Part shown: positions 20,201 to 26,447 of the stretch, piece after piece
Position numbering within the stretch: position 1 is the first letter of the stretch
Layout: the number at the start of each line of letters is the position of its first letter
Assembly: GCF_018069625.1 (NCBI RefSeq)
Contig: NZ_CP072941.1
Location: 2,480,001 to 2,544,000 of the forward strand
Direction: 5' to 3'
Origin: Streptomyces yatensis
Lineage (GTDB): Bacteria; Actinomycetota; Actinomycetes; Streptomycetales; Streptomycetaceae
DNA length: 64,000 bases
Program-made: the position numbers and the translations under genes
Notes under the pieces: model-generated
Told to the model about the DNA's origin: nothing
The model's database searches: none
Seen by the model: the letters and a program-made list of their open reading frames with translations, nothing else

Positions 20201-20227
20201 GGCCACCTTCCCCGTGAGGTCATTCAT
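14240..20227 (-). CDS. Iterative polyketide/PUFA-like synthase: ER(FabL)-KS-CLF-KR-DH
   Basis: 1995 residues. Domains: (a) 1-255, an enoyl-ACP-reductase-like SDR with GGSKGVGKA at 13-21 and Y154/K161 in Y(x)6K spacing, the FabL signature; (b) 256-315, Ala/Pro/Glu linker with VTEPA repeats; (c) 316-770, a complete ketosynthase with Cys519 in DTACSSS, His653 in HATGT and His689 in NKSLIGHT; (d) 797-about 1120, a ketosynthase-like chain-length factor whose Cys is Phe970 (MDSGFASA); (e) 1145-1650, ketoreductase with GGARGIT at 1384-1390, Lys1537, Ser1561 and Tyr1574; (f) 1695-1985, dehydratase with intact H1711-TVR-G-EATLP. AT and ACP are on the preceding gene. Architecture resembles PUFA synthases and heterocyst-glycolipid synthases. 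ATG 20225-20227 follows AAGGAG by 11 bases. Confidence 0.93.
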   Translation of the reverse strand: MNDLTGKVALVTGGSKGVGKAIAQTLAARGADIVLNYFHSHDQAKRTRDELVATGARVQLARASVARQEQVDRMFAEIEERHGRLDILVNSAANGALLPLAEVTDEDIAKAIDTNYKGGLRCARGAAPLMARTGGGSIVTVSALGGSQMVMANYSACAPAKAAAEAATRYLAVEFAPLGIRVNTASAAMLESDVADKFPRAREMQEVIARATPFGRLGTAEEFADVVAFLASDASRWITGQVVLADGGLTLGAALLSPPAAAPVREEAAPEPEPARPQAAPAAVTEPAVTEPAVTEVAVTEPVDATGPDLPPDVPDDAIAVVGMGLAVAGANSPEEFWKLRTTGDELFVKIPRDRWRHENFHAVDTAAEDKAYADRCVFITDFEAAPGSVDSMADGADDHELTTMWLRHSLVQALDGVRHQDTDRCSFVVGYTPDGSQHLEEAGVLDSVTRMTQDILRDLPLEDGERTTLGGDIEAALARRYWRAGQDRSRFLPHRVGELAMRGLLPPSTELHMVDTACSSSLYAIDIAAKGLLMGKQDIAVCGGAFALAPRGTVLFSKLQGLSKRGEVHALDEDADGVIFADGAALVVLKRLSRARADGDEVLGVLRAFGSSSDGKGKAIYAPNAAGQSLAVRRALEAGEVEGPAVSWVNAHATGTPAGDLAEFTTLREYYGTAGPAQVTSNKSLIGHTGWAAGVVSLIENLLGLAEHTIPGQFRFSRPREDFRLDETGLEITPEHKEWPGKPEGPRLAAVSGFGFGGTNAHLIVSEHRPRPAAANATATDRAPATVTKVPDPGSRVAIVGWSAHLPGLAGREDVTRWLGGGPRPRDSFGEEYPAPPFNKVRLPPKTIRALDRCQLMIVECAHQLRDQMPDFWQERALKTGVFVGHMGPTRAAMLYANRCYLDDIAEALGELGSDALPDVLERLGDRVRDMIPESNEDSFPGQMPNIISARVANYFDLNGPNMTMDSGFASAVSSITSAGRYLRTGELDFALAGGINGNSLPEYRTLIGELLPPEAQELAEGAFLFALTTEERARAAGLEVLAYVDEPLGAVEAGRGEAAPDEILLCGAPAPEHARYLGAAGGLAVLKALHRPSGSVEIATDESEGAAGARLRLTIPGTGEDAGPAEAVPAALPAAFATDGRLADGTPVRVRRQVPVLTELPARTVRERTPFLPAGAVVLTDAPELLAGAVPPEADLTVLSTAPLGAPRPGWQHLPEVTEESVRRALSGAGPGVTHLRVVGDLGRAATDGPAPALTALHDAAYLTLQHLYDDLGDPGSSAVALLLGATPGGTPHPYTGLFTGLWKTAALERDACLAFTLCTSATDLTEAIARAEEESANERVFPAVFDIDGVRKGHLLSDEPAAPDEGAPAALGRDSVVVVAGGARGITAEVVKAVAEHFRPRIYVLGSNSLDDWPPETYEGTDEEFAARRAGYIKTEIARRDGRTVADINRAFDRMVNARSARRNLDEMAAHSGPGRVTYLACDMRDGDAVDGAIGHVLAEQGRIDLLVNAAGLQRSGLIKDKSFAEFTAIRDLKLDSYLHLKRALRTAPPRLWCNFGSLLGYFGQLGEADYAAANDFLAAAATHTRATDGRTDEFTIGWTLWEGVGMGANELTKAYYERAGSYSNMAIAEGIHHFVQELHAPVRRPSVVHLGEAERATVERFYPGYLATTGEAERPGFFLRRLLESDERSVVYECAFDLETDGYLEHHTVRGEATLPGTFVTELAAEAARALVPGKRVIAFEDLRFEHFLRVYRDLPAGPRRIRAELVDSPGEVTVVQVRITEDVVAPSGVVLVKDRVHFLARVLLDTEAPTAPRWEEWPAGEETPVPDPYHQPGSPVRLTGPFVSTTDTRIHPRGKRARYAPDIPAGDPVWSRFTVPSILLDGLARVGVLDLVDGHLVPVAAPLSIRRIDLYEEISDHDLAASGEAVDLFVTPPGFDLTADAISNRFVAVRPDGRMLLQMKDMRATLIGYIDAETGEAVPLEEAAAGEDRT
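19328..19387. repeat. 15-bp tandem repeat encoding the VTEPA linker of the synthase
   Basis: Four in-frame copies of GGTGACGGCGGGCTC-like units (19328, 19343, 19358, 19373) encode repeated VTEPA between the ER and KS domains. It is a flexible interdomain linker and a likely length-variable site. Confidence 0.8.
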
Positions 20228-20266
20228 GGAACGACTGACTCCTTCTGCGACGAGGGGGTGGGCGCT

Positions 20267-21817
20267 TCAGCCCGTGGCGGAGGCGGGCGCATGGGCCCCC
20301 TGGTCGTTCATCTGCTGCAGCACAAAGTCGGTGATCTTGCCCATGGTGTTGTAGGTGGCCAGCCGGAAGCCGGACTCGCGCGGCGGCAGCCCGTAACGAC
20401 TGGAGACCCTGGACAGGAGTTCGACCTGCTTGACGGAGTCGACTCCCAGCTCGGCCTCCAGCTGCACCTCGTCCTCGAAGACGTCCTCGGGGTATTCGAG
20501 CGCCTCGGCGTAGAGGGTCCGCAGCTCGTCGAAGAGCCGCTCGCGGTCGTACTCCTCCGGCCGCGGCCCGGACGCGGACGAGGCGGACGACGCGGACGAG
20601 GCCGCCGGGGCGGGCTCGGGAGCGGCCTGGTCGGCGGGCTCGGGCTCTGCGGTGTGCTCGGGCTCGGGGCGCCCGGCCTCGGCGGACTTGCGGAAGGCGT
20701 CCAGTTCGGTGCGGACCAGCTCCAGCACCATGTGGCCGCGCTCGCTCCAGTACGCCGCGAAGACGTCGGAGGGCACCGAGGGGGCCAGCAGCTCGGCGAG
20801 CCCGCCGCGCTCGGGCGCGGCCAGACCGGCCTCGCGCAGCGCCTCGAGGGTTCCGTCGAGCGCGAGCCGTCCGCCGGTCAGGGCCAGCGTGGGCAGCGAC
20901 CGCACCTCGGAGCCGGCGGTCACCTTGGCGACCAGCTTGGAGAGCGCGGCGCGTCCGCCCGCCTCCACGAACACCTCGGCGCCGCTCTCCCGCAGATGCC
21001 GTACGGCCGCGGCGAACCGCACCGGCCGGGTGAAGTGCTCGGCCAGCAGATCGGCGAGCACATCGCCCGGCTCGTAGTAGCGCTGCAGGATCGGCGAGTA
21101 GACCGGGCGGTTCAGCGGGTGCTGGTCCAGCTTCCGTACGTAGGCGGCGAACTCGGGGGCGGCGGGGGCGAGCGCCGGGGTGTGGAAGGGGAAGGGGGTG
21201 TCGATCTCGATGGCGCCGACGTCCAGCTGTCCGGCGATCGCCACGACCCGGTCCAGGATTCCGGCGGGGCCGCTGACCACGGTCTGCTCGTCGTGGTTCT
21301 CGGTGGCGACGGCCAGCAGCGGCTCGTCCACCAGCTCCAGCAGCTTGCGGGTGCGCTCGGCGCTCGCGGCCAGGGCCACCATGCGGCCGTCGACACCGCC
21401 CTGCCGCTCGATCACGGCGACGCGCTGGGCGACGATCCGGACCCCGTCCTCGACCGAGAAGGCCCCGGCCGCCACCAGGGCGGTGATCTCGCCGAGGCTG
21501 TGCCCGGCCAGGACGTCGGGGGTGGCGCCCTGGGCGGCGAGGATCTCGTAGGCGGCAAGGCCGGCGCCGTAGATGGCGACCTGGGAGGCCCAGGGGTCGT
21601 TGTCGAGCAGGTCGCGCAGATCGGCCTTGCGCTCGCCGAAGAGCACCTCGGAGATGCGGCGGCCGTAGAGCTCCTCGGTCACGGCGTCGAGCCGCTCGAA
21701 GACCCGGCCGATCTGGGGATGGAGCTCCTCGGCCCGGCGGAGCGCGTCGCCGTCGAAGCCGCCTTGTCCGGGGAAGAGAAAGGCCGTCGTGACGCCTGTG
21801 GACGGATTGCTGGACAT
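20267..21817 (-). CDS. Malonyl-CoA acyltransferase fused to a single acyl carrier protein
   Basis: 516 residues. The acyltransferase covers about 10-320: FPGQGG at 15-20, catalytic Ser107 in GHSLGE, and FHTP with His212. An Ala/Glu/Pro and then Ser/Ala-rich linker (about 370-410) leads to one carrier domain with phosphopantetheine Ser461 in LGVDSVKQVE; the DSVKxVE form is typical of PUFA-synthase carriers. PUFA synthases usually carry several tandem ACPs, so a single one is notable. It supplies the extender unit and carrier to the synthase in trans. The ATG at 21815-21817 is chosen over an upstream ATG because GGAGG lies 7 bases before it. A 39-bp gap separates it from the synthase gene. Confidence 0.94.
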   Translation of the reverse strand: MSSNPSTGVTTAFLFPGQGGFDGDALRRAEELHPQIGRVFERLDAVTEELYGRRISEVLFGERKADLRDLLDNDPWASQVAIYGAGLAAYEILAAQGATPDVLAGHSLGEITALVAAGAFSVEDGVRIVAQRVAVIERQGGVDGRMVALAASAERTRKLLELVDEPLLAVATENHDEQTVVSGPAGILDRVVAIAGQLDVGAIEIDTPFPFHTPALAPAAPEFAAYVRKLDQHPLNRPVYSPILQRYYEPGDVLADLLAEHFTRPVRFAAAVRHLRESGAEVFVEAGGRAALSKLVAKVTAGSEVRSLPTLALTGGRLALDGTLEALREAGLAAPERGGLAELLAPSVPSDVFAAYWSERGHMVLELVRTELDAFRKSAEAGRPEPEHTAEPEPADQAAPEPAPAASSASSASSASGPRPEEYDRERLFDELRTLYAEALEYPEDVFEDEVQLEAELGVDSVKQVELLSRVSSRYGLPPRESGFRLATYNTMGKITDFVLQQMNDQGAHAPASATG

Positions 21818-21954
21818 GCCGATGCCTCCATGAGTGAGGTGGTGACGGTGCGTGAGGTGCGCCACCCGCGCGGGTGGCGCGGCGCTGTGGGCGGCCGATG
21901 GCCGTGTTGTGAGGTCGCGGCCGCGCCGTGTGGGCGTGCCGCGGGAGAGCCGGG

Positions 21955-23328
21955 CTAGGCGGCGCCGGCGGCCGGGGAGTCGAGCAGGAAGGTGCCCATG
22001 CTCCCCAGGTTGGCGGCGATCAGCCGGTCGGCGAGCCGGGTCGCCGGGGGCAGATGCCGGGGGGCGCCGCGGACGAGCCAGCGCACCATCCGGATCTTCC
22101 AGCCCGGCTCCGGTCCCGGCGGGATGTGGTCGAAGAGGGCGTGGATATTGGCCGGGGAGTAGAACTCGGAGGGCGGGACGATCGTGGCGAACATCCCGAC
22201 CATGCCGCTGCCGTGGTGCGGGCTGCGTGCCATCGCCCGGATGAACTCCAGCTCCTCGCGGTTGTAGTCGCCGATCGCGGCGTGGTCGCGGGTGTACCGG
22301 AAGTGGCCGCCCACCAGGGCGTCCCGGCGCCGGGCGTAGTCGGCGAGCGCGGCGGCGAGGTCACGGTCGCCGGACAGGGCGGGCTCCACGGCCTCCACGA
22401 GCAGTTCGGCACCGCGCAGCGAGTCGGTGATACCGGCGGCGGTGATGGGGTCGCGGGTGTAGCCCGCGTCGCCGACGAGGGCCCAGCCGGGGCCGTGGCA
22501 GTGGCGCAGGAAGTTGGGGACCGCGCCGGTCATCCACTTGTCGACGCGCCGGGTCTCCCGCAGCCGCGCCGCGAACTCGGGGTCGACGTCCTCGAAGGCG
22601 GAGACGACCGTGGTGTCCCGCTCCCCGTCGCCGGAGGCCTTGAAGTCCTTGACCGGCAGGGCCAGTCCGACGATGGTCAGCCCGTCGTGGGTGGGCCAGG
22701 TGAAGGCGTGCTGGTGGCGGTGGCGGTAGGTGCGCACCCTGCCGTCGTGCGGCAGATCGGCCCAGTACGACCAGTGGCTCTTGTTGAGCACCGGATGGGA
22801 GTCGTACTTCTCGGCCCCCACCAGCCTGGCGACGGTGGAGTTGGAGCCGTCGGCGCCCACCACCAGCCGGGCGTGCTCGACCAGGGGCGTGCGGTCCTCG
22901 GTCTCGGCCCGGACGCCGATGACGGTGCCCTGGCCGTCCGTCAGCAGTTCGCGCAGGGCGACCCGCTCCCGCAGCTCCGCCCCGGCCTTGACGGCGGCCT
23001 CGAGCAGGATCTCGTCCAGCTTGGCGCGCTCCGGGGAGTACGCCTCGGCCACGCCCTCGACGGCGGGCAGCTTGGCCATCAGCTGGACGGGTCCGCTCTG
23101 CAGACCGTAGGAGTGGATGGGCGGGCAGCCGGTGGCCGCCACCTCGTCCAGCAGTCCCCAGCGCTTCAGCCGGAGAATTCCCGGGGGGTGGACCAGATTT
23201 GTGGCGGCCCCCTTGCCGCCGGGGAATGTGGCCCGGTCCAGGAGAAGGACCCGGTATCCCGCTCTTGCCAGGAGCATCGCCGTCGATGCCCCGCTGATGC
23301 GCGCTCCTACCACAATGACGTCGTACAT
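21955..23328 (-). CDS. FAD-dependent monooxygenase/oxidoreductase
   Basis: 457 residues, para-hydroxybenzoate-hydroxylase/geranylgeranyl-reductase-like flavoprotein. Motifs: N-terminal GARISGASTAMLLARAG with the following LLLDR; GADGSNSTVARLVG (DG motif) near residue 160; and GDAGYTRDPITAAGI (GD motif) near 290. It lacks the WxWxIP signature of flavin halogenases, so hydroxylation, epoxidation or reduction of the polyketide product is more likely than halogenation. Two in-frame ATGs exist; the second (23326-23328, MYDVIVVG) is chosen because GGGGG lies 5 bases upstream. The alternative start is 23340. Lies between the MFS pump and the AT-ACP gene, same strand. Confidence 0.9.
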   Translation of the reverse strand: MYDVIVVGARISGASTAMLLARAGYRVLLLDRATFPGGKGAATNLVHPPGILRLKRWGLLDEVAATGCPPIHSYGLQSGPVQLMAKLPAVEGVAEAYSPERAKLDEILLEAAVKAGAELRERVALRELLTDGQGTVIGVRAETEDRTPLVEHARLVVGADGSNSTVARLVGAEKYDSHPVLNKSHWSYWADLPHDGRVRTYRHRHQHAFTWPTHDGLTIVGLALPVKDFKASGDGERDTTVVSAFEDVDPEFAARLRETRRVDKWMTGAVPNFLRHCHGPGWALVGDAGYTRDPITAAGITDSLRGAELLVEAVEPALSGDRDLAAALADYARRRDALVGGHFRYTRDHAAIGDYNREELEFIRAMARSPHHGSGMVGMFATIVPPSEFYSPANIHALFDHIPPGPEPGWKIRMVRWLVRGAPRHLPPATRLADRLIAANLGSMGTFLLDSPAAGAA

Positions 23329-23409
23329 AGCGACCCCCATACCCAGCGGTCACCCGGGGCCCGGGAACCGGTGGATCATCTTTTTCGCTCTGTCTTCGCT
23401 CTGCCGAAT

Positions 23410-24873
23410 TTAGTTGCGCGACCGACTCGGGAGGTTTCCCTGGTGTGAATCCTCGGCGGCTCCCGAAGAAATCACCTTCGTTTCGCCGGGTACGGTGCGG
23501 CCGCGCGGTGCCGTGAGAATGGCCAGACAGCCGAGGGCGGCGATTCCGGCGCCGATCCAGGCGGCGGGCCGCAGCCCGTCCACGAATTCCTGGGGCGAGC
23601 CGTATCCGCCCAGTGTGGTGAATACGGAGGTGAGCACCGCGACGCCGAGTGCGCCGCCGAGCTCCCGGAACGTGTTGTTGGCGCCCGAGGCGATTCCCTG
23701 GTCGCGGGGCGCGACGATGCTCATCGCCATTTCCGCGACGGGCGAGAAGAACAGCCCGAGGCCGATTCCGCCGAGCACCAGACCGGGCACCTGATCGGCA
23801 TAGGCGGTGTCCGCGCTCACCACGGACGCCAGCCAGCCCAGCCCCGCGGCCTCGAACAGCAGGCCCGCGGCGACCACCAGACGGTTGCCGAGCCGGGCGG
23901 TCAGCAGCGCCGCCAGCGGCGCGACGACGACCGGCATCGCCGTCCAGGGAAGCATCTTCACGCCCGCCTCCAGCGGCGAGAAGCCCTGGATGTTCTGCAT
24001 GAACTGGGTGAGCAGGAAGACCAGTCCGAACATGGCCGCGAACATCAGCAGACTGGCCGCGTTGACCGCGCTGAACGCGCGGTTGCGGAACAGCCGCATC
24101 GGCAGCATGGGTTCGGCGGTGCGCAGCTCCCAGCCGACGAACAGCGCGAGGACCACCAGGCCGCCGGCCAGGAAGCCGATCACCCGGCCGCTGGACCAGC
24201 CGTGCTCGGTGGTGGACACCAGCGCGTAGACCACGCCGAACACCCCGAGGCTGACCAGCACGGTGCCCACCGGGTCGAGCGAGGTGTCCGGGCGGGTGGA
24301 CTCGGCCAGCTTCCAGAGGCCGAGCACCAGCACCAGCACGCCGATCGGCACATTGACCCAGAAGATCCACTCCCAGGAGATCTTCTCCACCACGGCCCCG
24401 CCGATCAGCGGGCCGAGCGCGACCGCGAGCCCGCTGAGGGCGCCCCAGACGCCCAGCGCGAGACCGCGCCGGCGCTCGGGGACGGCGACGGTCAGCAGCG
24501 TCAGCGTCAGCGGCATCACCACGGCCGCCCCGAGACCCTGTACGGCACGGGCGGCGATCAGGGCGTCCGCGCTGCCGGACAGCGCCGCGGCGGCGGAGGC
24601 CCCGGTGAAGACGACGAGGCCGGCCAGGAACACCCGGCGGCGCCCGAACCGGTCCCCGGCGGCCGCACCGGCCATCAGGAAGACCGAGAAGGTGAGGGTG
24701 TAGCCGTTCACCGTCCACTCCAGGTCCTGGAGGCTGGTGCCCAGGTCCTTCTGGATGGCGGGCAGCGCGGTGATCACGACGAGGTTGTCCAAGGCGGCCA
24801 TGAAGACGGTGAGTCCGGACACCACCAGCGTCCACACGGGGTTCATTCCGCTCGGGCCGGAACGGTCAGCCAT
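23410..24873 (-). CDS. MFS drug/product exporter, DHA2 (EmrB/QacA) family
   Basis: 487 residues, about 14 hydrophobic segments. Proton-driven efflux pump. Visible signatures: ALDNLVVITALPAIQKDLG at the end of the first membrane helix (DHA2 motif D1-like), GDRFGRRRVFLAG (MFS motif A) near residue 75, and GLGAAVVMPLTLTLLTVAVP (motif C region) near 135. It is the first gene of the biosynthetic operon and probably exports the product, giving self-protection. The ATG is preceded by GGAAAGG at 7 bases. The C-terminus is polar and cytoplasmic. Confidence 0.93.
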   Translation of the reverse strand: MADRSGPSGMNPVWTLVVSGLTVFMAALDNLVVITALPAIQKDLGTSLQDLEWTVNGYTLTFSVFLMAGAAAGDRFGRRRVFLAGLVVFTGASAAAALSGSADALIAARAVQGLGAAVVMPLTLTLLTVAVPERRRGLALGVWGALSGLAVALGPLIGGAVVEKISWEWIFWVNVPIGVLVLVLGLWKLAESTRPDTSLDPVGTVLVSLGVFGVVYALVSTTEHGWSSGRVIGFLAGGLVVLALFVGWELRTAEPMLPMRLFRNRAFSAVNAASLLMFAAMFGLVFLLTQFMQNIQGFSPLEAGVKMLPWTAMPVVVAPLAALLTARLGNRLVVAAGLLFEAAGLGWLASVVSADTAYADQVPGLVLGGIGLGLFFSPVAEMAMSIVAPRDQGIASGANNTFRELGGALGVAVLTSVFTTLGGYGSPQEFVDGLRPAAWIGAGIAALGCLAILTAPRGRTVPGETKVISSGAAEDSHQGNLPSRSRN

Positions 24874-24965
24874 GAATACCTTTCCTAGGACGGCGCGTTT
24901 GCTGTGCGACAGATTGGTTCACGTCGATATCCGGCCGACGGATAAACGGACAGACAGCGGCAACG

Positions 24966-25268
24966 CTAACCGGCCACGATCCTCCCGGGAACTGTACTTT
25001 GGTACAGGTGCCGGTAGCTGAGGGCGACGAGGCCGGCCTGTAGTCGCGATTCCACCTGCAGTTTCGCGAGTATTGAGGCCACATGCGCCTTCACCGTGCG
25101 CCCGGTCACCTGCAGCCGCAGCGCGATACGGCGGTTGGACCAGCCGGCGCCGAGCAGCGCAAACGCCTGGGCCTCCCTGGCCGATAACAACGGCACACGC
25201 TCCAGCTCCCGCGACCAGTTGGGCACGGGAATATCGGGCACGACGGCAAGACCGCCCCTGTCGGACAC
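24966..25268 (-). CDS. Small LuxR-type regulator
   Basis: 100 residues from the GTG at 25266-25268, or 115 from an ATG at 25313. The GTG is preferred because GGGGG precedes it by about 10 bases, while nothing like a ribosome site precedes the ATG. It consists almost only of a GerE/LuxR helix-turn-helix: LSAREAQAFALLGAGWSNRRIA, then VTGRTVKAHVASILAKL. No receiver or ATP-binding domain exists. It stands directly upstream of and in line with the MFS gene (92 bp gap), so it is the likely pathway-specific regulator of the polyketide operon (inference). Confidence 0.85.
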   Translation of the reverse strand: MSDRGGLAVVPDIPVPNWSRELERVPLLSAREAQAFALLGAGWSNRRIALRLQVTGRTVKAHVASILAKLQVESRLQAGLVALSYRHLYQSTVPGRIVAG

Positions 25269-25341
25269 GGTGACATTTCCCCCTAGTGTGCGGCGCGTCG
25301 AGCCGCCGCTCATGCAAGAATCAGACTTGATTGCCCTCTTG

Positions 25342-25372
25342 ATTATTGCGGCCGCACGCCCGTACGAGTCAA
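25342..25372 (-). promoter_or_regulatory. Candidate promoter of the luxR gene
   Basis: On the minus strand TTGACT (25372-25367) and AATAAT (25347-25342) are separated by 19 bases in an A/T-richer gap. Hexamers are good, the spacing slightly long. It lies 29 to 74 bases upstream of the two possible luxR starts. Confidence 0.4.
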
Positions 25373-25384
25373 GGATTTCCGACC

Positions 25385-25405
25385 CTTTCTCGCCTCGCGA
25401 GAAAG
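25385..25405. promoter_or_regulatory. 9-bp perfect inverted repeat CTTTCTCGC-CTC-GCGAGAAAG
   Basis: Sits between iclR (ending 25458) and luxR. Either a terminator hairpin for iclR or an operator upstream of luxR. The arms are A/T-rich compared with normal terminators of this genome, which favours a protein-binding site, but this is inference. Confidence 0.45.
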
Positions 25406-25410
25406 AGCTG

Positions 25411-25435
25411 GTGAAGCGTGGGGAATGCGCTTCAC
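25411..25435. promoter_or_regulatory. Inverted repeat GTGAAGCG-N9-CGCTTCAC
   Basis: Perfect 8-bp arms 9 bases apart, immediately next to the 25385-25405 inverted repeat and just after the iclR stop. The arm length and spacing match a dimeric helix-turn-helix operator; IclR or LuxR from this locus are the candidates. Confidence 0.42.
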
Positions 25436-25457
25436 GTTTACTCCTGTTACCTTAAAT

Positions 25458-26285
25458 TTACTTCATTCTCGGATCATTTCCATCCGGGACGGCGGGTTGC
25501 CCGCGCCCCAGATCGGCCAGCGCCGCCGCCGTCTGCTCCACCGCCCCGATGACGGTCACCGGACACCGCGTCATGACCTGTTTGGGCTTCATCACCAGCA
25601 CCGAGCCCATCACCAGCCCGTCCCAAGTGACCGGCGCCGCACACTCGTTCCACCCCGCCGCGCACTCCTCGCGGCCCAGCGCGTAGCCCCGCGCCCTGAT
25701 CCGGTCCAGCGAGGCGAGCAGCCGCACATCGTCCCGGAAGGCCCCGGGGCCGGCCTCGTCGGGCACCGGCCGGTCCAGCACCTCCGACTGGATGGTCTCG
25801 GGCAGATACGCCAGGATCGCCCGCCCCGCCGCGCCCACCCGCAGCGAATGCTCGACGGTCTGCACCGCGCGCGGCGTCATCCCCAGCTCCGTCAGGTCGG
25901 AGTCGCCCACGGCCATATCGGCGCACTGCCGGTGGGCGCCCCCGAAGGGCGCCAGCAGATAGAGGAAGGCCAGCCCCCCGGTGGCCCGGCGCAGCGCCTC
26001 CAGCAGGGCGTGGGCGGCGTCCGGCGCGGGCGAGTGGGCCAGCGCCTTGAGACCGAGCTGCGGGGCCGCCGAGCCCAGCCGGTACAGCCCCCGGCCCTCG
26101 CGGACGAAGATGCCCTGGTGCACCCCGGACTGCAGGATGCGGTAGACGGTCGAATCGTCCAGCTCCGCCGCCCTGGCCAGCGCGCCGGGCCCATGGGCCC
26201 GTCCGCCGAGCTGGGTGAAGGCCCGCTGCACGCGGAACACCCTCTCGGCATGGCTGCTTCCGCCCACGGCCCCGTTCTTGGCCAC
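25458..26285 (-). CDS. IclR-family transcriptional regulator
   Basis: 275 residues. Winged helix-turn-helix at about 12-75 (SHAERVFRVQRAFTQLGG, then DDSTVYRILQSGVHQGIF and YRLG) followed by an IclR effector domain with GAAGRAILAYLPE and the typical later segment RARGYALGREECAAGWNECAAPV. The GTG at 26283-26285 is preferred since GGGGGG lies 7 bases upstream and it places the HTH at the usual distance; the frame remains open to 26387. It may control luxR or the polyketide operon. IclR proteins commonly sense small acids or aromatic metabolites; the ligand here is not predictable. Confidence 0.87.
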   Translation of the reverse strand: MAKNGAVGGSSHAERVFRVQRAFTQLGGRAHGPGALARAAELDDSTVYRILQSGVHQGIFVREGRGLYRLGSAAPQLGLKALAHSPAPDAAHALLEALRRATGGLAFLYLLAPFGGAHRQCADMAVGDSDLTELGMTPRAVQTVEHSLRVGAAGRAILAYLPETIQSEVLDRPVPDEAGPGAFRDDVRLLASLDRIRARGYALGREECAAGWNECAAPVTWDGLVMGSVLVMKPKQVMTRCPVTVIGAVEQTAAALADLGRGQPAVPDGNDPRMK

Positions 26286-26386
26286 CCCGTCAGCCCCCCG
26301 TACAGATTCCCCCGTTGCCCTGCCCAACGTGCCATGCGTCCACACCCATTCCCGAACCGGGGCAGGTGGTCCGCTTGTGGACAACA

Positions 26387-26415
26387 AGGCCCCGCCGGGT
26401 TGCCCGGCGGGGCCT
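26387..26415 (-). terminator. Strong hairpin terminator after the ABC exporter operon
   Basis: Perfect 13-bp stem AGGCCCCGCCGGG / CCCGGCGGGGCCT with a TTG loop, 32 bases beyond the stop of the ABC ATPase; the minus strand continues TTGTTGT. It may also serve as a roadblock in the other direction. Confidence 0.85.
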
Positions 26416-26447
26416 GATGCTTTATGGAGTGACTGTTCCCGGAGCGG

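Noticed and set aside
14240..21817. Enediyne PKS (PksE).
   Set aside because: No enediyne-type KS-AT-ACP-KR-DH single-protein order and no enediyne accessory genes; AT-ACP is separate and an ER and CLF are present.
16421..21958. A 1845-codon open frame on the plus strand antisense to the synthase genes.
   Set aside because: High-GC genomes leave long antisense frames open; the product is low-complexity Gly/Arg/Asp with no family, while the opposite strand encodes clear KS, AT and KR motifs.
21955..23328. Flavin-dependent halogenase.
   Set aside because: The FAD motifs fit the broader PHBH/GGR fold, and neither WxWxIP nor the catalytic Lys context of halogenases is visible.
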